DNA of 8,556 nt. Source: Planktotalea sp. Lineage in GTDB: Bacteria; Pseudomonadota; Alphaproteobacteria; Rhodobacterales; Rhodobacteraceae. Both the position numbers and the translations under genes were made by a program. Below are positions 6,493-8,556 of the stretch, one piece after another. The notes beneath the pieces were generated by a model. It worked only from the letters and a program-made list of their open reading frames with translations. It was not told the DNA's origin and did not search any database. The stretch lies in the NCBI GenBank assembly GCA_024645145.1, contig JAHEGL010000042.1, positions 1-8,556 on the forward strand, written 5' to 3'. Every line of letters starts with the position of its first letter. Positions within the stretch are counted from its first letter, which is position 1.

Positions 6493-7288
6493 AGCCGACA
6501 ATCTCAACTGCGCGCTGATCACTTAAAACAGTGATCCGCAAAGCACTTCGATTGATCATAAAAGGCGCGTCTTCAACATGCTGAATTTGCGTTTGCGCTG
6601 TAAGCTTATTGCCTGAACGGGTCAATTTAGGCTGCGCGATCCACAACAGTGGATTTGCCGTTTCGATGATCATCGCTTCGCCTTTGCCGACACGGGGTAG
6701 ATCCAAGCTGGCTTGCAACGTGACGCCATCAGCATCAGGTGAAATACGACAGCGCACATTTCGCGCACCTGCTTCGCTTCCAGAATAGGCGCGATCGGCC
6801 AAAGATGCTGCAATACGGCTATCGCGCGTATTGCTATCAGCAGGAAGACGCGCAGAGATATTAAGCGTCTTAGGAATGCAGATGTCTTTGCATACCCCGA
6901 TCTCTATCTGCGCGCTGAGTTGAATGTCTTTGCCTTTGTTTTTAGGCGCGACCTGTAGCGGCAGAACGACCTGATCGTGATAGACAATCGAACGCATACC
7001 GTTTTGTTCATAAACCTCTGGCCGTGGCCAAACGATCTGAGCCGCTTTGAGATTGCGCGAGTTGGACAGATCAAAGCTGGGCGGAATTCCCGCATCACCT
7101 GGGGCACGCCAATATGTGTGCCAACCTGTCTTAAGCTCAAGACGAATGCCGCTCATGTGGCTACCGTCAGTTTGACGCCAACCTGTGATCAAGCTCGCCT
7201 CAATAACATCATCGTAGTTTTGCGCCTGAGCAATCGGCGCAACGAGGATGCTGGTAAGGGTCGCGAGTATGGTATTTTTCATTTTCAT
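6479..7288 (-). CDS. Secreted DsbD-alpha/ScsB N-terminal-like thiol-disulfide domain protein
   Basis: From the ATG at 7288 the protein has 269 residues. MKMKNTILATLTSILVAPIAQA is a Sec signal peptide with a likely cleavage after AQA (20-22), placing the product in the periplasm. The mature part resembles the N-terminal domain of DsbD/ScsB, which passes electrons from the inner-membrane reductase to periplasmic partners: GWHTYWRAPGDAGIPPSFDL (55-74), VWPRPEVY (86-93), and GVCKDICIP (131-139) with a CxxxC pair, C133 and C137. Two further cysteines, C180 and C266, may pair with each other. The membrane domain and C-terminal thioredoxin domain of full DsbD are absent, so a partner must lie elsewhere. 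In-frame starts at 7303 (GTG) and 7282 (ATG) also exist. Minus-strand AAGGTG (7306-7301) lies 12 bases before the chosen ATG. The gene converges on the RND permease gene and diverges from yqgE. Confidence 0.85.
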   Translation of the reverse strand: MKMKNTILATLTSILVAPIAQAQNYDDVIEASLITGWRQTDGSHMSGIRLELKTGWHTYWRAPGDAGIPPSFDLSNSRNLKAAQIVWPRPEVYEQNGMRSIVYHDQVVLPLQVAPKNKGKDIQLSAQIEIGVCKDICIPKTLNISARLPADSNTRDSRIAASLADRAYSGSEAGARNVRCRISPDADGVTLQASLDLPRVGKGEAMIIETANPLLWIAQPKLTRSGNKLTAQTQIQHVEDAPFMINRSALRITVLSDQRAVEIVGCKGR

Positions 7289-7421
7289 ACGTCTTGGGTG
7301 CACCTTGCAGCGATTATTGTCACGTCACTATATTGAGAGAATGTGTGAGAAATTTGGCAAATCGCTCAAAGTGACTTGCGCATTTGCTAACCTCCGCCCA
7401 TCTTTTAACCATTGAATTGGG
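7289..7421. promoter_or_regulatory. Divergent intergenic region with tentative promoters for the DsbD-alpha-like gene and yqgE
   Basis: This 133-base, AT-richer stretch must hold promoters for both flanking genes. On the minus strand TATAGT (7332-7327) is a good -10-like hexamer about 40 bases before the ATG at 7288, but no clear -35 lies at the proper distance. The overlapping plus-strand TATATT (7329-7334) is also -10-like. For yqgE, TTGCGC at 7376-7381 is a possible -35 with only CATCTT at 17 bases. GCAAAT (7357-7362) and ATTTGC (7382-7387) form a short inverted repeat. None of these elements is secure. Confidence 0.3.
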
Positions 7422-8009
7422 ATGTTTAACTTTATGAAAGCTAGTGACACGTCGTTAGATCTTATTGGCAAGTGCTTGATTGCAATGCCAGATATGCCAG
7501 ACGTGCGCTTTCAAAGTAGCGTTATCTTTATATGCGCGCACTCCGCGGAGGGCGCGATGGGCTTGATCGTGAACAAGTGCGTCGAAGATGTGAAATTGGA
7601 GGACTTGATGGATCAGCTTTCGATCCCCAAGGGTACCGCACAAACGGATTGGCCGATTTATTTTGGGGGTCCAGTGGAGCATGGCCGTGGTTTTGTACTT
7701 CACAGTTCTGAGTATCGCTCCGAGCTGTCGAGCATGGACACAGGTGAAGGTTTTGCGATGACGGCAACCATTGATATTTTAGAAGACATTGGCGCAGGAA
7801 ATGGGCCTGAAAAGGCACTGATCGCTCTGGGCTACGCAGGTTGGGGACCGGGGCAGTTGGAGGGCGAATTGGCCAACAACGGATGGCTCGTTTCGGATGC
7901 GGGAATCGACGTTATTTTTGACACCCCAGATCGCAAAAAATGGAGCGCCGCGCTGGGAGCAATCGGAATTGATCCAGCTATTTTGTCAAGCAGCGGCGGG
8001 CGTGCTTAG
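7422..8009 (+). CDS. yqgE: YqgE/AlgH family protein (UPF0301)
   Basis: This 195-residue protein matches the YqgE/AlgH family along its whole length. Characteristic stretches are LIGKCLIAMPDMPDVRFQSS (14-33), VIFICAHSAEGAMGLIVNK (34-52), the glycine-rich IYFGGPVEHGRGFVLH (79-94), and LGYAGWGPGQLEGELANNGW (136-155), the family's most conserved segment. It has no signal peptide or membrane helix and should be cytoplasmic. The molecular function of the family is not established: AlgH was first linked to alginate regulation in Pseudomonas, but that role need not apply here. Two in-frame ATGs, at 7422 and 7434, are equally plausible. GGGAT overlaps the first and lies about ten bases before the second, and a start at 7434 would give 191 residues. 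The stop overlaps that of the convergent purK. Confidence 0.95.
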   Translation: MFNFMKASDTSLDLIGKCLIAMPDMPDVRFQSSVIFICAHSAEGAMGLIVNKCVEDVKLEDLMDQLSIPKGTAQTDWPIYFGGPVEHGRGFVLHSSEYRSELSSMDTGEGFAMTATIDILEDIGAGNGPEKALIALGYAGWGPGQLEGELANNGWLVSDAGIDVIFDTPDRKKWSAALGAIGIDPAILSSSGGRA

Positions 8010-8556
8010 CCTTTTGCGATGGCACTCACGTAATTTACGTGACCCATTTTACGATCGGGCTTCACATCAGCCTTGCCGTACAGATGCAATGCTGCTTCGG
8101 CTTGCGTGGCGAGGTTTGGAACGCGGTCCATATCGTCGCCAATCAGGTTTTCCATCACCACATCGCTGTGGCGCTGCCCATTTCCAAGCGGCCAATCTGC
8201 AATTGCGCGGATGTGCTGCTCGAACTGATCAACTGTACAGCCGTTTTGCGTCCAATGCCCCGAATTATGCACGCGCGGCGCAATCTCGTTGACCACAAGA
8301 CCAGTGGGCGTGACGAAGAGTTCGACGCCTAAGACGCCAACATAATCCAGTTCATTCAAGATCCGGCCAGCAAGAATAACGGCGTCCATGCGTAGGCTGG
8401 ATTTCACATTCGCGGGCACAGTTGTTTTGCGCAAAATACCGCCCTCGTGGACGTTTTCGCCGGGGTCAAAACAAGCGACTTCACAAGACGCACTACGCGC
8501 GGCGATAACAGAAATTTCGCAAGAAAAGTCGATGAAACCTTCAAGAACGGCGGGTG
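8006..8556 (-). CDS. purK: N5-carboxyaminoimidazole ribonucleotide synthase, C-terminal half (start lies beyond the window)
   Basis: About 182 C-terminal residues are present and the frame is open through the right edge. PurK is an ATP-grasp enzyme that carboxylates AIR to N5-CAIR with ATP and bicarbonate in purine synthesis. Recognisable segments, in order, are LEGFIDFSCEISVIAARSAS, then FDPGENVHEGGILRKTTVPA, GVELFVTPTGLVVNEIAPR, and RVHNSGHWTQNG, which carries the PurK-type metal/nucleotide-binding residues of NEIAPR.HNSGH. The end, LYGKADVKPDRKMGHVNYVS, is typical of the family's C-terminal domain. A TTG at 8434 could open a shorter reading frame, but homology continues upstream without a break, so it is internal. 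The stop TAA overlaps the yqgE stop on the other strand. In many bacteria purE lies directly upstream of purK; here that would be outside the window. Confidence 0.93.
   Translation of the reverse strand, partial: PAVLEGFIDFSCEISVIAARSASCEVACFDPGENVHEGGILRKTTVPANVKSSLRMDAVILAGRILNELDYVGVLGVELFVTPTGLVVNEIAPRVHNSGHWTQNGCTVDQFEQHIRAIADWPLGNGQRHSDVVMENLIGDDMDRVPNLATQAEAALHLYGKADVKPDRKMGHVNYVSAIAKG
8026..8050 (+). terminator. Possible yqgE terminator inside the purK 3' end
   Basis: TCACGTA (8026-8032) and TACGTGA (8036-8042) form a 7-bp stem around the 3-base loop ATT, followed on the plus strand by CCCATTTT (8043-8050). It begins 17 bases after the yqgE stop, where a terminator would be expected, but all of it is also purK coding sequence (the GHVNYVS segment). 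The stem is short and its GC content modest, so the call is tentative. Confidence 0.4.

Noticed and set aside
7321..7330. Tandem GTCAC at 7319-7328 in the divergent region
   Set aside because: Two copies of a five-base word are too little to support a binding site.
7357..7387. GCAAAT...ATTTGC inverted repeat upstream of yqgE
   Set aside because: The arms are only six bases with a 19-base spacer, which is easily expected by chance in an AT-richer region. It is mentioned in the intergenic feature only.
8006..8434. A 142-residue purK frame beginning at TTG 8434
   Set aside because: PurK homology and the open frame continue upstream to the window edge, so the TTG is an internal leucine codon.
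1..8556. Whole-window search by eye for CRISPR arrays, tRNA or rRNA genes, transposase genes, toxin-antitoxin pairs and phage genes
   Set aside because: No regularly spaced repeats, tRNA-like cloverleaf, transposase motifs or small defence-type gene pairs were recognised. Nearly all the sequence is explained by housekeeping genes.

Overview
The window looks like an ordinary piece of chromosome from an alphaproteobacterium, most probably a Rhodobacterales (Roseobacter-group) species of moderate GC. The evidence is protein-level resemblance: a family 4-like uracil-DNA glycosylase with the start MESANITSLDYYTAKAMLEW, MoaB, a stand-alone DsbD/ScsB alpha-type periplasmic protein, YqgE and PurK all read as that group's versions. 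No genus can be named from the sequence alone. Genes are tightly packed and no intergenic gap exceeds about 135 bases. I see no rRNA, tRNA, CRISPR array, insertion sequence, phage gene or other sign of a mobile island.

Layout, left to right. The first 75 bases are the 5' end of a minus-strand pyrB (aspartate carbamoyltransferase). A 98-base divergent intergenic region holds a perfect 14-bp GC-rich inverted repeat that overlaps the putative pyrB -35 box. Plus-strand genes follow: a uracil-DNA glycosylase-like gene (174-965) and moaB (962-1504), which overlap by ATGA. After a 101-base gap comes a two-gene RND efflux unit, a membrane-fusion adaptor (1606-3063) and a large inner-membrane permease (3067-6474). 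A palindromic terminator holding the stop codons of two convergent genes closes this block.

The right part has a minus-strand secreted DsbD-alpha/ScsB-like protein (6479-7288), a 133-base divergent promoter region, plus-strand yqgE/algH (7422-8009) and the 3' part of a minus-strand purK (8006 to beyond the window). The yqgE and purK stop codons overlap.

Functionally this is mixed housekeeping: pyrimidine and purine synthesis at the two edges, base-excision repair, molybdenum-cofactor synthesis, envelope transport and periplasmic thiol chemistry. The only clear functional unit is the adaptor-permease pair, which would need an outer-membrane channel encoded elsewhere. I did not find a convincing new system. 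The most interesting observations are a glycosylase that has lost three of the four cysteines expected for the family's Fe-S cluster, an RND permease with two apparent extra C-terminal membrane helices plus a changed TM10 relay residue, and the palindrome between pyrB and the glycosylase gene.
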